A DNA stretch of 64,000 nucleotides from Lacinutrix sp. C3R15 (GCF_018860825.1 NZ_JAHKPZ010000031.1:86218-150217); one strand, 5' to 3'; shown: positions 36,618 to 45,132, counted from the stretch's first letter. Translations and numbers: made by a program. The notes: a model not told the origin generated them from the letters alone.

Positions 36618-37775
36618 ATGAATGCAGTAAATTCAAGCACAAAGGCCTTACTAAAAATAGACAATCGTATTGACGAACTTGTTAAAAAAATTGAACTATT
36701 AAGCTATGTAAATCCTACAAATATTGAAGCAGAAAAAGAGCGGTTCTTTTCTAGCAAGTATTTAACAGATCCTGTGTTTACATACCCTTCTATAAATTTT
36801 GATCGTTTTAAATTACATCGCGAACTGTTTGCACAACCTATTGAGCAAATTGAAGATCTAGAAATTAGACAATTATATGAAGATATTGTTTATGCATATT
36901 CTGGGCTAATAGCGTGTATTGAAACCATTGGTGAAGGAAAAAAATTCTATTATAACTCGTTACATTCTTTTGGTACACCAACAGAAGACGATGTAGAAAA
37001 TGCTAAGTTTATTCTACATTTTAAAGGAGAAGATGCTAATAGTGCGCAATTTCTTCCAAAGTATTCAACCAAAGAAACCCAAGAAAGGTTTCGCGAGTAT
37101 TCTACGCGTTATGATTTTAGTTATAAGATACAATTATCAGATAAAATGAGCGCTATTGCTATGGTTTTAAATAATATTCAAACCTTAGTAATAAATAAAA
37201 ATCACACCTTTTCAGATAATGAAATTGAAGTATTAACCAATCATGAAATTGGTGTACACATGGTTACAGCCATTAATGGTATGTTACATCCTTTAAAGAT
37301 TTTTTCTCATGGTTTTCCTAATTATGAAGAAACACAAGAAGGCTTGGCTGTTTTTTCTGAGTATATGAGTAATAATCTTACTGTTAATAGATTAAAAGAA
37401 TTAGCATATCGTGTAATTGCTGTAGATGGTTTAGCTAAAGGATATTCGTTTTCAAGAACTTTTAGAGAACTACACAACCAATATGATTTAGACAGAGAAA
37501 CTGCTTTTTATATTACTGTTAGAGCGCATAGAGGAGGAGGTTTTACTAAAGATTACTTGTATTTATCTGGATTAAAAAAAGTATACAATTACTACAAACA
37601 AGGTAAAGATTTAAAGCTTTTACTTACCGGAAAAATATCTTTATCTTATTTAAACTCTATAGAATCTCTTTACAATAAAGGGCTTTCGGTTCCAGCAAAA
37701 CACATTACAGATTCTTATTTTAAAAACAAGAATACTAATAAAACGGTAGACTTTATTTTAGATAGTTTAAAATAA
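36618..37775 (+). CDS. QEGLA-motif (DUF1704/MATCAP-like) metallopeptidase
   Basis: A 385-residue protein starting at the ATG at 36618; the frame is open upstream inside the previous gene but that part is not family sequence. The zinc motif His209-Glu-Ile-Gly-Val-His214 (NHEIGVH) is followed by the family-naming Q240-E-G-L-A (ETQEGLAVFSEY). The family is called flavohemoglobin expression-modulating QEGLA motif protein; the related animal MATCAP removes C-terminal tyrosine from tubulin, so a carboxypeptidase activity is a fair guess. Last gene of the four-gene operon. Confidence 0.9.
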   Translation: MNAVNSSTKALLKIDNRIDELVKKIELLSYVNPTNIEAEKERFFSSKYLTDPVFTYPSINFDRFKLHRELFAQPIEQIEDLEIRQLYEDIVYAYSGLIACIETIGEGKKFYYNSLHSFGTPTEDDVENAKFILHFKGEDANSAQFLPKYSTKETQERFREYSTRYDFSYKIQLSDKMSAIAMVLNNIQTLVINKNHTFSDNEIEVLTNHEIGVHMVTAINGMLHPLKIFSHGFPNYEETQEGLAVFSEYMSNNLTVNRLKELAYRVIAVDGLAKGYSFSRTFRELHNQYDLDRETAFYITVRAHRGGGFTKDYLYLSGLKKVYNYYKQGKDLKLLLTGKISLSYLNSIESLYNKGLSVPAKHITDSYFKNKNTNKTVDFILDSLK

Positions 37776-37870
37776 CCTTGTAGTTCAACCGATTTTTTTA
37801 CACCCAATTATTACTTATCTAGTTTTATGGTTGTATACCGAATTAATTTCAGTGCCTTAAATGCTACCTA

Positions 37871-37878
37871 TATCTTTG
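37871..37878 (+). promoter_or_regulatory. -7 box TATCTTTG before the small secreted protein gene
   Basis: Exact TAnnTTTG match 22 bases before the ATG at 37901; it supports that start and separates the gene from the QEGLA operon. Confidence 0.6.
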
Positions 37879-37900
37879 TAGTGTTAATAATATTAGTCAC

Positions 37901-38167
37901 ATGAAATTAGTACCATTTTTATCTTTATTTGTTTTTTCAATCTTTTCAGTATCTGCTCAAGATTTAAAAATAGATAGTACTTTACAAGAAGTTTCTTTAC
38001 CTACTGAAATTACTTCTGTTTCTTTAGTAAATGAGATTGAAATACCTGTTCTTTTTGACGAAAATACTATAGCAAGAAAAAAATCTTACAAGTATATTAT
38101 TGAAAATACACTTTCTGGAAGAAAAAACTTAATTTTTAAAACCAGAAAGAGCAATAATATATGTTAA
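37901..38167 (+). CDS. Small secreted protein of unknown function
   Basis: An 88-residue protein with a signal peptide (MKLVPFLSLFVFSIFSVSAQ) and about 68 mature residues, lysine- and arginine-rich at the end (KTRKSNNIC). No family recognised. Its own promoter box and signal peptide make it credible. The next lipoprotein gene starts 30 bp downstream, so they may share a transcript. Confidence 0.7.
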   Translation: MKLVPFLSLFVFSIFSVSAQDLKIDSTLQEVSLPTEITSVSLVNEIEIPVLFDENTIARKKSYKYIIENTLSGRKNLIFKTRKSNNIC

Positions 38168-38197
38168 TAAAACCTACCTACGTTAAAACAAATTAAC

Positions 38198-38575
38198 ATG
38201 CAAAAGCCCTTTAAATCTAGCCTTATAATTCTTTTTACTTTACTATCTACATTGTTTTCTTGTAGTTCAGATGCTGATGATGTTGAAAATACTAACAATG
38301 CATTAGTTGGTGTTTGGCAACGTATAGATTCTACTACTAATTTTGAAAATAAATTTGTTTTTAACGCGGATAATTCTGGAATAAAAATTTCATCAGAAAC
38401 CAATACAGATGAAACAGCAATCTCTAACGCAATTTCTTTAGAGTGGATTTCTGCTAATAACCATTTACAGTTACTAATAAACGAAGTCATTGATACTCCT
38501 TATTATTTTAATGAAGAAGGGCAGCTTGTTTTAAGTGCAATTTCAGAGATTCCTTTTACTAAAATAGAAGAATAA
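38198..38575 (+). CDS. Lipocalin-like lipoprotein
   Basis: A 125-residue protein. The lipobox is LFSCSS (Cys near residue 23), after a hydrophobic signal. The opening LVGVWQRIDSTTNFENKFVF and the strand-rich remainder are typical of small lipocalin-like Bacteroidota lipoproteins, but no ligand is inferable. It is convergent with the DCC protein gene, whose stop lies 6 bases beyond. Confidence 0.75.
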   Translation: MQKPFKSSLIILFTLLSTLFSCSSDADDVENTNNALVGVWQRIDSTTNFENKFVFNADNSGIKISSETNTDETAISNAISLEWISANNHLQLLINEVIDTPYYFNEEGQLVLSAISEIPFTKIEE

Positions 38576-38581
38576 TAAAGC

Positions 38582-38998
38582 TTATTCTAAAAACTTAGCT
38601 TTTAATTCTGGAGTTGGTATCATACAAGCTTCTTTTTTACCATACCAAGTATATCTGTTTTTTGCTATGTAATCATATACCCAATTACGTATAAAAGCTG
38701 GTATTAATAAAAACACTGTCATTACATTAATAGGAAATCCTAAATACCTAGCAATTTGTAAGGCAGCAGTAGATTTTACTTGTAAACCATTTTTACTAGA
38801 ATAGAGTAGTATAGAGTCTGTTTTTACAGGATCTATATTATAGGTATGTATCACACTTTTACCAATTTCACTTTGTAAAGGAGCAAAACGAAATATATCT
38901 TTTTTATCGTGCTTAATTACATACTGTACAGTGCTATTGCATAAATTACATACACCATCAAACAAAATAAGTTTTTTATGTTTTGGTAATTGGTTCAT
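38582..38998 (-). CDS. DCC family (DUF393) thiol-disulfide oxidoreductase-like protein
   Basis: A 138-residue protein with the motif LILFDGVCNLCNSTVQYVIK at residues 11-30. The two cysteines in CNLC and the preceding DG give the family name DCC. The thioredoxin-like fold includes FRFAPLQSEIGK. The C-terminal part has a hydrophobic stretch (YLGFPINVMTVFLLIPAFIR) that may contact a membrane. Redox function is assumed from the family, not proven. Confidence 0.9.
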   Translation of the reverse strand: MNQLPKHKKLILFDGVCNLCNSTVQYVIKHDKKDIFRFAPLQSEIGKSVIHTYNIDPVKTDSILLYSSKNGLQVKSTAALQIARYLGFPINVMTVFLLIPAFIRNWVYDYIAKNRYTWYGKKEACMIPTPELKAKFLE

Positions 38999-39001
38999 GT
39001 T

Positions 39002-39071
39002 GTCATTACTGCCTAAGCAGGAATTTACTATTTAAATTAATTATACAAATGTATTCCTGTTTGTTCAGGAA
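39002..39071. repeat. Pair of short interspersed hairpins between DCC gene and mutS2
   Basis: GTCATTACTGCCTAAGCAGG (39002-39021) and ATTCCTGTTTGTTCAGGAA (39053-39071) lie in the same intergenic gap. Both are imperfect versions of the CCTGC...GCAGG motif seen again at 63951-63978 and in reduced form at 16955-16980. Confidence 0.6.
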
Positions 39072-39083
39072 ATACAAAATACG

Positions 39084-41249
39084 CTATTTCACTGCTTCTA
39101 CAAGTTCTAGCATATCTATATTTACGTTAGTTGTAAAAATACCATAATTAACAACGGCTTTATTTTTTTCAATAGTATCAATACTACCAACAGCACGACC
39201 ATCTTGCATACGTACACGATCACCAACTTTTAAAATTGGTTTTGGTTTTTCTGGAACGATGGCTTTTTTCTTGGCTTCCTTTTTCTTTTTACGTATAACT
39301 TCTACTTTCTTTTCGGCTTCTTTTTTTACTTTGGTTTCTTTCGCTTTTATTGCTTTTTTCTGTTTCGCAGAAACTTTTTTACGTTTAGAATTTTCAATCT
39401 GAACCAGTTTAAATAATTCAGACATTAATGCCTTTTTTTGTTTATTATCGAAGAATTTTTCGGCTAAATCATTTACTTTTTGTCCTAAATAAATTAAACG
39501 TTGGTTACTATCATACAATTCTTGATAGCTTTCTAGTTTTTTTTGAATCTTCGCATTAATTTCTTCTAATCTATCTGCTTCCGCAATTTTTTTCTTTTCG
39601 TTTTGCTTTAAAGATTGTCCTGTTTTTTCTAGTTTACTTCTCTCTTTTTGAAGCTTAGCAATAGTAGCATCAAAACGTACTTTACCACGTTCAATTTTCT
39701 TTTTAGATCTGTTTATTAAGCTGTAAGGTATTCCGTTTTTTTGTGCAACCTCAAAAGTAAAAGAGCTTCCTGCATTACCAATTACCAGTTTGTAAATAGG
39801 TTCTAAACTTTTTTCATCAAAAAGCATGTTTGCATTTTGCATATATGGCATTTCGTTTGCCAAAAGTTTTAAGTTAGAGTAGTGGGTAGTTATAATACCA
39901 AAAGCTTCTCTATGGTAAAACTCTTCTAAAAAAGTTTCTGCCAAAGCGCCACCAAGTTCAGGGTCTGATCCTGTACCAAATTCATCAATTAAGAAAAGCG
40001 TGTTTTTATTACATTTTCTTAAAAAGTAATTCATTTGTTTTAATCGGTAGCTATAGGTACTTAAGTGGTTTTCTATAGATTGGTTGTCACCAATATCACT
40101 TAAAACCCTGTCAAATAAACAAATAGAACTACGTTCATGCACAGGAATTAGCATACCACTTTGTAGCATAACCTGTAGTAATCCTACCGTTTTTAACGTA
40201 ATACTTTTTCCTCCTGCATTCGGACCAGAAATAACAATAATTCTACTATCCTGTTTTAATTCTATGGTTTGCGGAAACGTTTTTTCTTTCTTTTCCTTAT
40301 TGTTTAAATACAATAATGGATGAAAGGCATCACGCAAAAACATGCGTCTATCTTCATTTATTTCCGGAAGAATAGCATCCATAGATCTTGCATATTTGGC
40401 TTTAGCCGAAATAACATCTATGGCAATTAAAAAATCTTGATATTTTTCTAATAAAGGTAAAAACGGTCTAATAAAATTAGTAATTTCCTTTAAAATTCTA
40501 ACAATTTCTTCAGCTTCTTCAAACTCTAAATTATTAAGTTCTCTGGTGTGTCTTAAGGTAGCTTCTGGTTCAATATATACAATACTTCCCGTTTTGCTAC
40601 TTCCCATGATAGCGCCTTTAACCTTACGTCTGTACATGGCTTTTACAGCAAGTACTCGTTTGTTATCTACTACAGATTCGCGTATATCATCTAAATACTC
40701 TAATTGGTGGTAGGTGTTTAAAGCAGATGTAAAACTTGCATTAATTTTACCTTTAAGGTTGTTTATGCTTTGTCTAATTTCAAAAAGTAGCGGAGAAGCA
40801 TTGTTTTTAATATCTCCAAACCGATCTACATTGGCATCTACCTTTTCAATAATTTCTTTTGTTACTTCAATGTAAAAAGCAAAATCGTTTAGTTTTGGGT
40901 AATACTCTTTAAACTTTTTAAGAAAGGTTACAATCTCATTACATGTTAATGAAATAGAAACCAATTTTTTTAAGCTGTGTATTTCTAAAAAAGTATTTTC
41001 AATTTTTAGCAGTTTTAATTCTTTAGAAATCGTATCAAAACCATGATTCGGAATTCTATTATCATTATGAAAAGAAGAAAGGTACTCGTCTACATGCTGT
41101 AATGCTAGTTGTAAGTCTTCTTTGGTTTTATATGGCGCAATTTGCAAAGCTTTTGCGTTTCCTAAAGGCGTTATGCAACGTTCGCTTACTTGCTGTAATA
41201 CGGTAGAAAACTCTAAATCTTGTAATGTTTTTTCGTGAATATGAATCAT
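39084..41249 (-). CDS. mutS2: MutS2 family protein lacking the Smr domain
   Basis: A 721-residue MutS2. The ATPase is in the middle: Walker A GPNAGGKSITLKTVG near residue 340, Walker B TLFLIDEFGTGSDPELGG and the H-motif TTHYSNLKLLA. The lever and clamp helices lie before it, and a lysine-rich coiled coil (about residues 530-670) after it. The end is a KOW-like segment (VGDRVRMQDGRAVGSIDTI). The roughly 70-residue Smr nuclease domain that ends most MutS2 proteins is missing. It is therefore more likely to act in ribosome-collision or recombination control without endonuclease activity. Confidence 0.92.
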   Translation of the reverse strand: MIHIHEKTLQDLEFSTVLQQVSERCITPLGNAKALQIAPYKTKEDLQLALQHVDEYLSSFHNDNRIPNHGFDTISKELKLLKIENTFLEIHSLKKLVSISLTCNEIVTFLKKFKEYYPKLNDFAFYIEVTKEIIEKVDANVDRFGDIKNNASPLLFEIRQSINNLKGKINASFTSALNTYHQLEYLDDIRESVVDNKRVLAVKAMYRRKVKGAIMGSSKTGSIVYIEPEATLRHTRELNNLEFEEAEEIVRILKEITNFIRPFLPLLEKYQDFLIAIDVISAKAKYARSMDAILPEINEDRRMFLRDAFHPLLYLNNKEKKEKTFPQTIELKQDSRIIVISGPNAGGKSITLKTVGLLQVMLQSGMLIPVHERSSICLFDRVLSDIGDNQSIENHLSTYSYRLKQMNYFLRKCNKNTLFLIDEFGTGSDPELGGALAETFLEEFYHREAFGIITTHYSNLKLLANEMPYMQNANMLFDEKSLEPIYKLVIGNAGSSFTFEVAQKNGIPYSLINRSKKKIERGKVRFDATIAKLQKERSKLEKTGQSLKQNEKKKIAEADRLEEINAKIQKKLESYQELYDSNQRLIYLGQKVNDLAEKFFDNKQKKALMSELFKLVQIENSKRKKVSAKQKKAIKAKETKVKKEAEKKVEVIRKKKKEAKKKAIVPEKPKPILKVGDRVRMQDGRAVGSIDTIEKNKAVVNYGIFTTNVNIDMLELVEAVK

Positions 41250-41371
41250 ATTATTTTCCAGGAAAGTGGAAATCTGCTTTGAATTTAATAAATGCTTTTA
41301 TAAACAAACAAAGTTAAGTATAATGTTTTAAAATCACACACTAACTAGCTAATGTTACTTGTAATTATGCG

Positions 41372-41379
41372 TAGATTTG
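41372..41379 (+). promoter_or_regulatory. -7 box TAGATTTG before the alpha/beta hydrolase gene
   Basis: Exact TAnnTTTG match. The in-frame TTG at 41377 lies within it, so translation must start at the ATG at 41401, giving the lipoprotein signal. Confidence 0.6.
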
Positions 41380-41400
41380 CAGGAACGAATACATACCTAT

Positions 41401-42339
41401 ATGCGAATATTTTTAGTACTTGCACTTTCTACTTTGTTATTAAGTTGCAATGATCCTTATAAAAAGTTTAAGAAAACCCCGGATTATATTACCAATGCCA
41501 GTGGAATTGACCAATCTTATTTGGAAGCTTATGACGAAACTTTAAAGTTATGGAATGTCACGTATGAAGCATTATACATTCCTACCACACATGGTATTGC
41601 ACATGTATTGGTTAGCGGACCAGCAGATGCAGCGCCTGTAGTATTGTTACATGGCATGGATGCCAGTTCTACCATGTGGTATCCTAATATAGAAGCGCTT
41701 TCTAAAAACCATCGTGTATTTGCTATTGATTTTCTATTAGAAGCAGGAAAATCACATGTGTATGATAAAATGGATAATAAAGAAGAAGTTACCAAATGGT
41801 ACCAGGAAGTATTATTTGCGTTGCAATTAGAAAACTACCATTTAATTGGTGCTTCTCGTGGTGGTTGGTTAGCAGTAAACCTTGCTTTAAACAACCAAAA
41901 AAGTATTAAAAGCATGGTTTTATTGAGTCCTGCGCAAACCTTTACGTGGATTAAACCGAGTACAGATTTATTTAAAAATATTGTTTCGTTGCTTTCTTCT
42001 AAAGAAAAACAAATGGAACAAAGCCTAGAAAGCATGTCTACCAATGTCGCTAATATTAGCGATGCGTATTTAGCGCAGTATGCTATTGCTTTAAAAAAGG
42101 AATCGGAAAACCAATTTGTAGCTAGTATGCAGCCTTTTTCTAATTCTGAATTAAAATCATTACAAATGCCTGTATTGGTTTTAATTGGCGATGACGATAT
42201 GATTAATGAAAAACGAACCATAGAAATAGCCAAAATGCTACCGCAAGGAAAAGGAGAAGTGATACGCAATGCAGGACATTTCTTGTCTATCGATCAAGCG
42301 GAAATAGTGAATGCCAAGATGTTGGGGTTTTTGGAGTAA
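41401..42339 (+). CDS. Alpha/beta hydrolase lipoprotein
   Basis: A 312-residue protein from the ATG at 41401, with a lipobox LLLSCN (cysteine near residue 16). It has an alpha/beta-hydrolase fold with the oxyanion loop LLHGMDASSTMWYPN, the nucleophile elbow GASRGGW (Ser in GxSxG), an acidic residue in IGDDDMINEK and the catalytic His in NAGHFLS near the end. The substrate is probably a small ester, amide or lactone at the cell envelope. It sits immediately before the first R1 repeat of the accessory region. Confidence 0.88.
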   Translation: MRIFLVLALSTLLLSCNDPYKKFKKTPDYITNASGIDQSYLEAYDETLKLWNVTYEALYIPTTHGIAHVLVSGPADAAPVVLLHGMDASSTMWYPNIEALSKNHRVFAIDFLLEAGKSHVYDKMDNKEEVTKWYQEVLFALQLENYHLIGASRGGWLAVNLALNNQKSIKSMVLLSPAQTFTWIKPSTDLFKNIVSLLSSKEKQMEQSLESMSTNVANISDAYLAQYAIALKKESENQFVASMQPFSNSELKSLQMPVLVLIGDDDMINEKRTIEIAKMLPQGKGEVIRNAGHFLSIDQAEIVNAKMLGFLE

Positions 42340-42388
42340 TCATGGGGTTTCGTTGCGTGGTTTAAGCACCTAATTTAGCAAATACAAG

Positions 42389-42464
42389 CGGAATAGAAAA
42401 TACAATAAGATTTACGAAAGTAGACTAGGACTAGCAATAAATTTTATACGATGTTGTATGCTGT
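42389..42464 (-). repeat. R1 repeat, copy 1 (cassette 3' end)
   Basis: Plus-strand features: GGAATAGAAAATACAATAAG, then a GTAGACTAGGACTAGCAATA block and ATACGATGTTGTATGC. It follows the stop of the minus-strand AAA gene. The family consensus by eye is GTAAGTAGGCTAG, then about 10 bases, then AATAAATTTTATACG and ATGTTGTGC. Confidence 0.75.
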
Positions 42465-42469
42465 ACTTT

Positions 42470-43918
42470 TTAATCATATTTTAATTTCCGTAATATTTTA
42501 ATCGACTTTTTTAATTGAGCTTCTGTAAATTTTCTATTTAATGTGTTTTCAGGATGATGAATTGAATGCCTAATATATTTTGGCAGAGAAACGTTGTAAG
42601 TGTTATTATTTCTTGAATCAATCCATTGTTTGTCTTGGTCAAGTCCTTGAAGTTTAGCATTTTCTACTTCTTCTAGATAACCATATAACTCATTATGATA
42701 ATCAGTAGTTGGAATGTCAAAAACTTCAAAATTTACCTCTGAATATGAACTTGATGTTCTTTCAATTCTTTCAACTTTAGTTTTTTCATTATTCTCTTTA
42801 AAAACCTTAAAATTTCTATTGAGATTACTTTTGTCAATCAAATAATTTGAATGAGTTGCATAAATAACATAGGTTGAATTTTGTCTAGATGTTATTTTAT
42901 TTAGCTCTTTTCTCAAATTCAATTGAGCTTGTGGATGTAAATGAGTTTCTGGCTCATCCATTAGCAGAATTTTACTATTTAGAGATTCTGTTTTGTCATC
43001 AGCAGAAATTGTTAAAAGGAAACTAATAAACTGCTTAAAATCATCAGACCTTTGTGATGTGTTTTTAGCTTTATCATGTACATCTTTGTCTTCTATCAGA
43101 AGTGATATTTTATCACTATCTATTTCAAAAAGAATTGAAATTGGGTGATTTTCCCAAATAGTATTTATATGTTCAGTTACTTTTCTACTCAATAATGATT
43201 CTAGGTTTCTTATCCTAGCATGACTAGTTAAACTACTTATTTTTTTTGCTATTTCTTTTGTGGTCTTAATACCTGCAAGTTTAAAACAGTTATAAAGTGG
43301 TATTGAAATACTACTTGGTTTTGCTGAAAAGTCTGTTAAACTTATTTCGTCCAAAATCAAATACTTTGAAGTAGACTCCCAAAAGACTACAGTATGTGAG
43401 TAGCCATAAAAGAAATCAGGATAATTGCTTTTTATGAAAGAAGTAAGATTAAAGTCTTCTTCTGTACTTTCTTTCTCTTTTTTAGTAATGGTTTTAGCAT
43501 TACTCGAATATCCTTTGAAAATATTTGTTTTAAAGTTTACTTCTTCAGTTATTTCCCGTTCAATTTCCGTGTCATTATTAAAAACAATTTTGATAATTAC
43601 ATCTGTTGCAGAAATTTTGCTTGTAATTTCTTTCGGGCATTTGTTATCCTTGATTAATTGTTCTCGTAATTCTTTGATAATATTTTGACTAATTGAGTAA
43701 TGAAAACTAATTTCTACATTTTTAGTTTCGTCAAAATAATCTTCTGGATAGGTTAGATTTTCTTCGTCATATAGTGAAATTGCTTTGAGAATACTACTTT
43801 TTCCAGATTCGTTTATACCAAATAAACAATAAGTATAATTGTCACCTATTTTTTTTAATTCCAACTCTACATGTTCGATGCTTTTAAAGTTATGAATTTC
43901 AAGTTTGTTTAATTTCAT
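42470..43918 (-). CDS. AAA family ATPase (AAA_15/OLD-like) with C-terminal RxxxxH motif
   Basis: A 482-residue standalone ATPase. The N-terminal LEIHNFKSIEHVELEL is the SMC/Rad50-like RecF-type start. Walker A is Gly34-I-N-E-S-G-Lys40-Ser41, and Walker B plus D-loop is LLMDEPETHLHPQ. There is no TOPRIM domain, so it is not a complete OLD nuclease. The last 34 residues contain Arg450-HSIH-His455 (IRHSIHHPENTLN). RxxxxH is the HEPN ribonuclease signature, so an RNA-cleaving C-terminus is possible but unproven. The gene is bounded by a 9-bp perfect inverted repeat. A defence role is a reasonable guess. Confidence 0.8.
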   Translation of the reverse strand: MKLNKLEIHNFKSIEHVELELKKIGDNYTYCLFGINESGKSSILKAISLYDEENLTYPEDYFDETKNVEISFHYSISQNIIKELREQLIKDNKCPKEITSKISATDVIIKIVFNNDTEIEREITEEVNFKTNIFKGYSSNAKTITKKEKESTEEDFNLTSFIKSNYPDFFYGYSHTVVFWESTSKYLILDEISLTDFSAKPSSISIPLYNCFKLAGIKTTKEIAKKISSLTSHARIRNLESLLSRKVTEHINTIWENHPISILFEIDSDKISLLIEDKDVHDKAKNTSQRSDDFKQFISFLLTISADDKTESLNSKILLMDEPETHLHPQAQLNLRKELNKITSRQNSTYVIYATHSNYLIDKSNLNRNFKVFKENNEKTKVERIERTSSSYSEVNFEVFDIPTTDYHNELYGYLEEVENAKLQGLDQDKQWIDSRNNNTYNVSLPKYIRHSIHHPENTLNRKFTEAQLKKSIKILRKLKYD

Positions 43919-43941
43919 TTAGAATCTATGTTTTTCGTATT

Positions 43942-43950
43942 GCATACAAC
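43942..43950. repeat. Right arm of 9-bp inverted repeat bounding the AAA gene
   Basis: GCATACAAC here is the exact reverse complement of GTTGTATGC at 42453-42461, the end of R1 copy 1. The pair encloses the AAA gene and suggests the boundaries of a mobilised unit. Confidence 0.5.
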
Positions 43951-44030
43951 TCGTTATATAATAACTAAAGTCCCTTTTATTCATTAATAAAACACTTTTA
44001 GTCCAAAAGTTAGTAAAACGAAACTAGCCA

Positions 44031-44144
44031 TTAACACTTTAATGTACAATACGTAGTACTACGTATTTTTAGTAAAGTTATTTACAGTACTTTGCTACTC
44101 GAAGATAGAACAAGGTTTTGAAATCTCTTTACGGGAAACCGTAT
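44031..44144. repeat. R2 repeat, copy 1 with 20-bp palindrome
   Basis: A 114-bp block aligning ungapped with 44933-45046, with about 11 mismatches by eye. It contains the perfect palindrome AATACGTAGTACTACGTATT (44048-44067) and ends ACGGGAAACCGTAT. It fills most of the 321-bp gap 43919-44239, which holds no gene. Confidence 0.85.
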
Positions 44145-44169
44145 TTAGATTTAGTATTTAAAAATAAAA

Positions 44170-44232
44170 CACAAACGTAGGTTTGTGCTGTAGTAGGAGT
44201 GAACCAACAATATATTAAATATAGTGTTGGCT
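44170..44232 (-). repeat. R1-like end, divergent copy
   Basis: GTAGGTTTGTGCTGTAGTAGGAG and TAAATATAGTGTTGGC occupy the position and spacing of an R1 end, downstream of the minus-strand DUF4468-like gene. It is the weakest of the copies. Confidence 0.4.
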
Positions 44233-44239
44233 AAAGTTT

Positions 44240-44851
44240 TTACCATTTGTCTTTTTCTAATTCCTTAGATGTATTTCCTTCTTTTATTGCTTTTTCTAAA
44301 GCATCTAAAGTTGCAATTGCTGAAAGGTGTGATTTATAAAATGCTTTTCCCATAACTGTTCTTTGATATGCTTTTGGATTGATTGGAAATGATTCTTCAA
44401 CTTTCAACGATGAATGTGAATCTGACGTATTACCACTAACAATTTTTTTGTCATACTCTGTCAACGTTAAAATTATTCTAGCTCGACCTTCTTTAACATC
44501 AACTCTAACAATATGCCAACAATCAACATAAGTCGTAATTAATGAAACTCCAACATGAACATCTTTGTAAAGACCTTTACCAACAATACGTCCTAAATCT
44601 TTGTCTTGTGTTTGAATTACTGATTTTCCACTCCCATAATTATAGACAAAATAGTTTAGTGACCTGTTATATATTTCGTCTTTAGATTTTATTTCAGGAA
44701 CTTCAATAATTCTTGTGTATGAAACGTTTCCGTTGTCATCAAGTTCCCATTGACCTTCAATTTCAGCCAACATCTTCCTTGTTGTTTTGTTTTGCGAATA
44801 AGTTACAGATGTAACTAAAACCACTAATAATAATAGCGTAATTTTTTTCAT
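44240..44851 (-). CDS. DUF4468-like secreted protein
   Basis: A 203-residue protein with a signal peptide (MKKITLLLLVVLVTSVTYSQ). The mature part begins with a QWELDDNGNVSYTRIIEVPE stretch, then KSKDEIYNRSLNYFVYNYGSG and KDLGRIVGKGLY. This is the DUF4468 pattern of TBP-like fold secreted proteins in Bacteroidota, identified from memory. Function unknown. It is one of the five accessory genes and is flanked by R2 copies on both sides. Confidence 0.7.
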   Translation of the reverse strand: MKKITLLLLVVLVTSVTYSQNKTTRKMLAEIEGQWELDDNGNVSYTRIIEVPEIKSKDEIYNRSLNYFVYNYGSGKSVIQTQDKDLGRIVGKGLYKDVHVGVSLITTYVDCWHIVRVDVKEGRARIILTLTEYDKKIVSGNTSDSHSSLKVEESFPINPKAYQRTVMGKAFYKSHLSAIATLDALEKAIKEGNTSKELEKDKW

Positions 44852-44932
44852 ATTCTCGTTTGGTTTTTAATTTGTCAAATATCTTCTAATGTAAGTACTT
44901 CCAGTTATAAAGCAGTATTACAAAATCAATAA

Positions 44933-45046
44933 TTAACGCTTTAATGTACAATACGTAGTACTACGTATTTTTTGTAAAGGTATTGACAGTACTTTGCTTG
45001 ACGAAGATAGAACAAGACTTTGTAATCTCCTTACGGGAAACCGTAT
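44933..45046. repeat. R2 repeat, copy 2 with 20-bp palindrome
   Basis: Second copy of the 114-bp block, with the same palindrome at 44950-44969. It lies between the DUF4468-like gene and the cupin gene and runs directly into an R1 end. Confidence 0.85.
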
Positions 45047-45059
45047 AGCTAGTCTAAAA

Positions 45060-45120
45060 ATCTAAGAAGCCTTTTGTAAGTAGGCGAGAGGTTGGTAATT
45101 AATTTATATGTTGTTGGTAA
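45060..45120 (-). repeat. R1 repeat, copy 2 (3' end of the cupin gene)
   Basis: TTTTGTAAGTAGGCGAGAGG is followed by AATTAATTTATATGTTGTTG, matching the R1 consensus GTAAGTAGG...TTTATA.ATGTTGT. The cupin gene's stop lies 13 bases further on. Confidence 0.6.
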
Positions 45121-45132
45121 CTGTCTTTTTAG

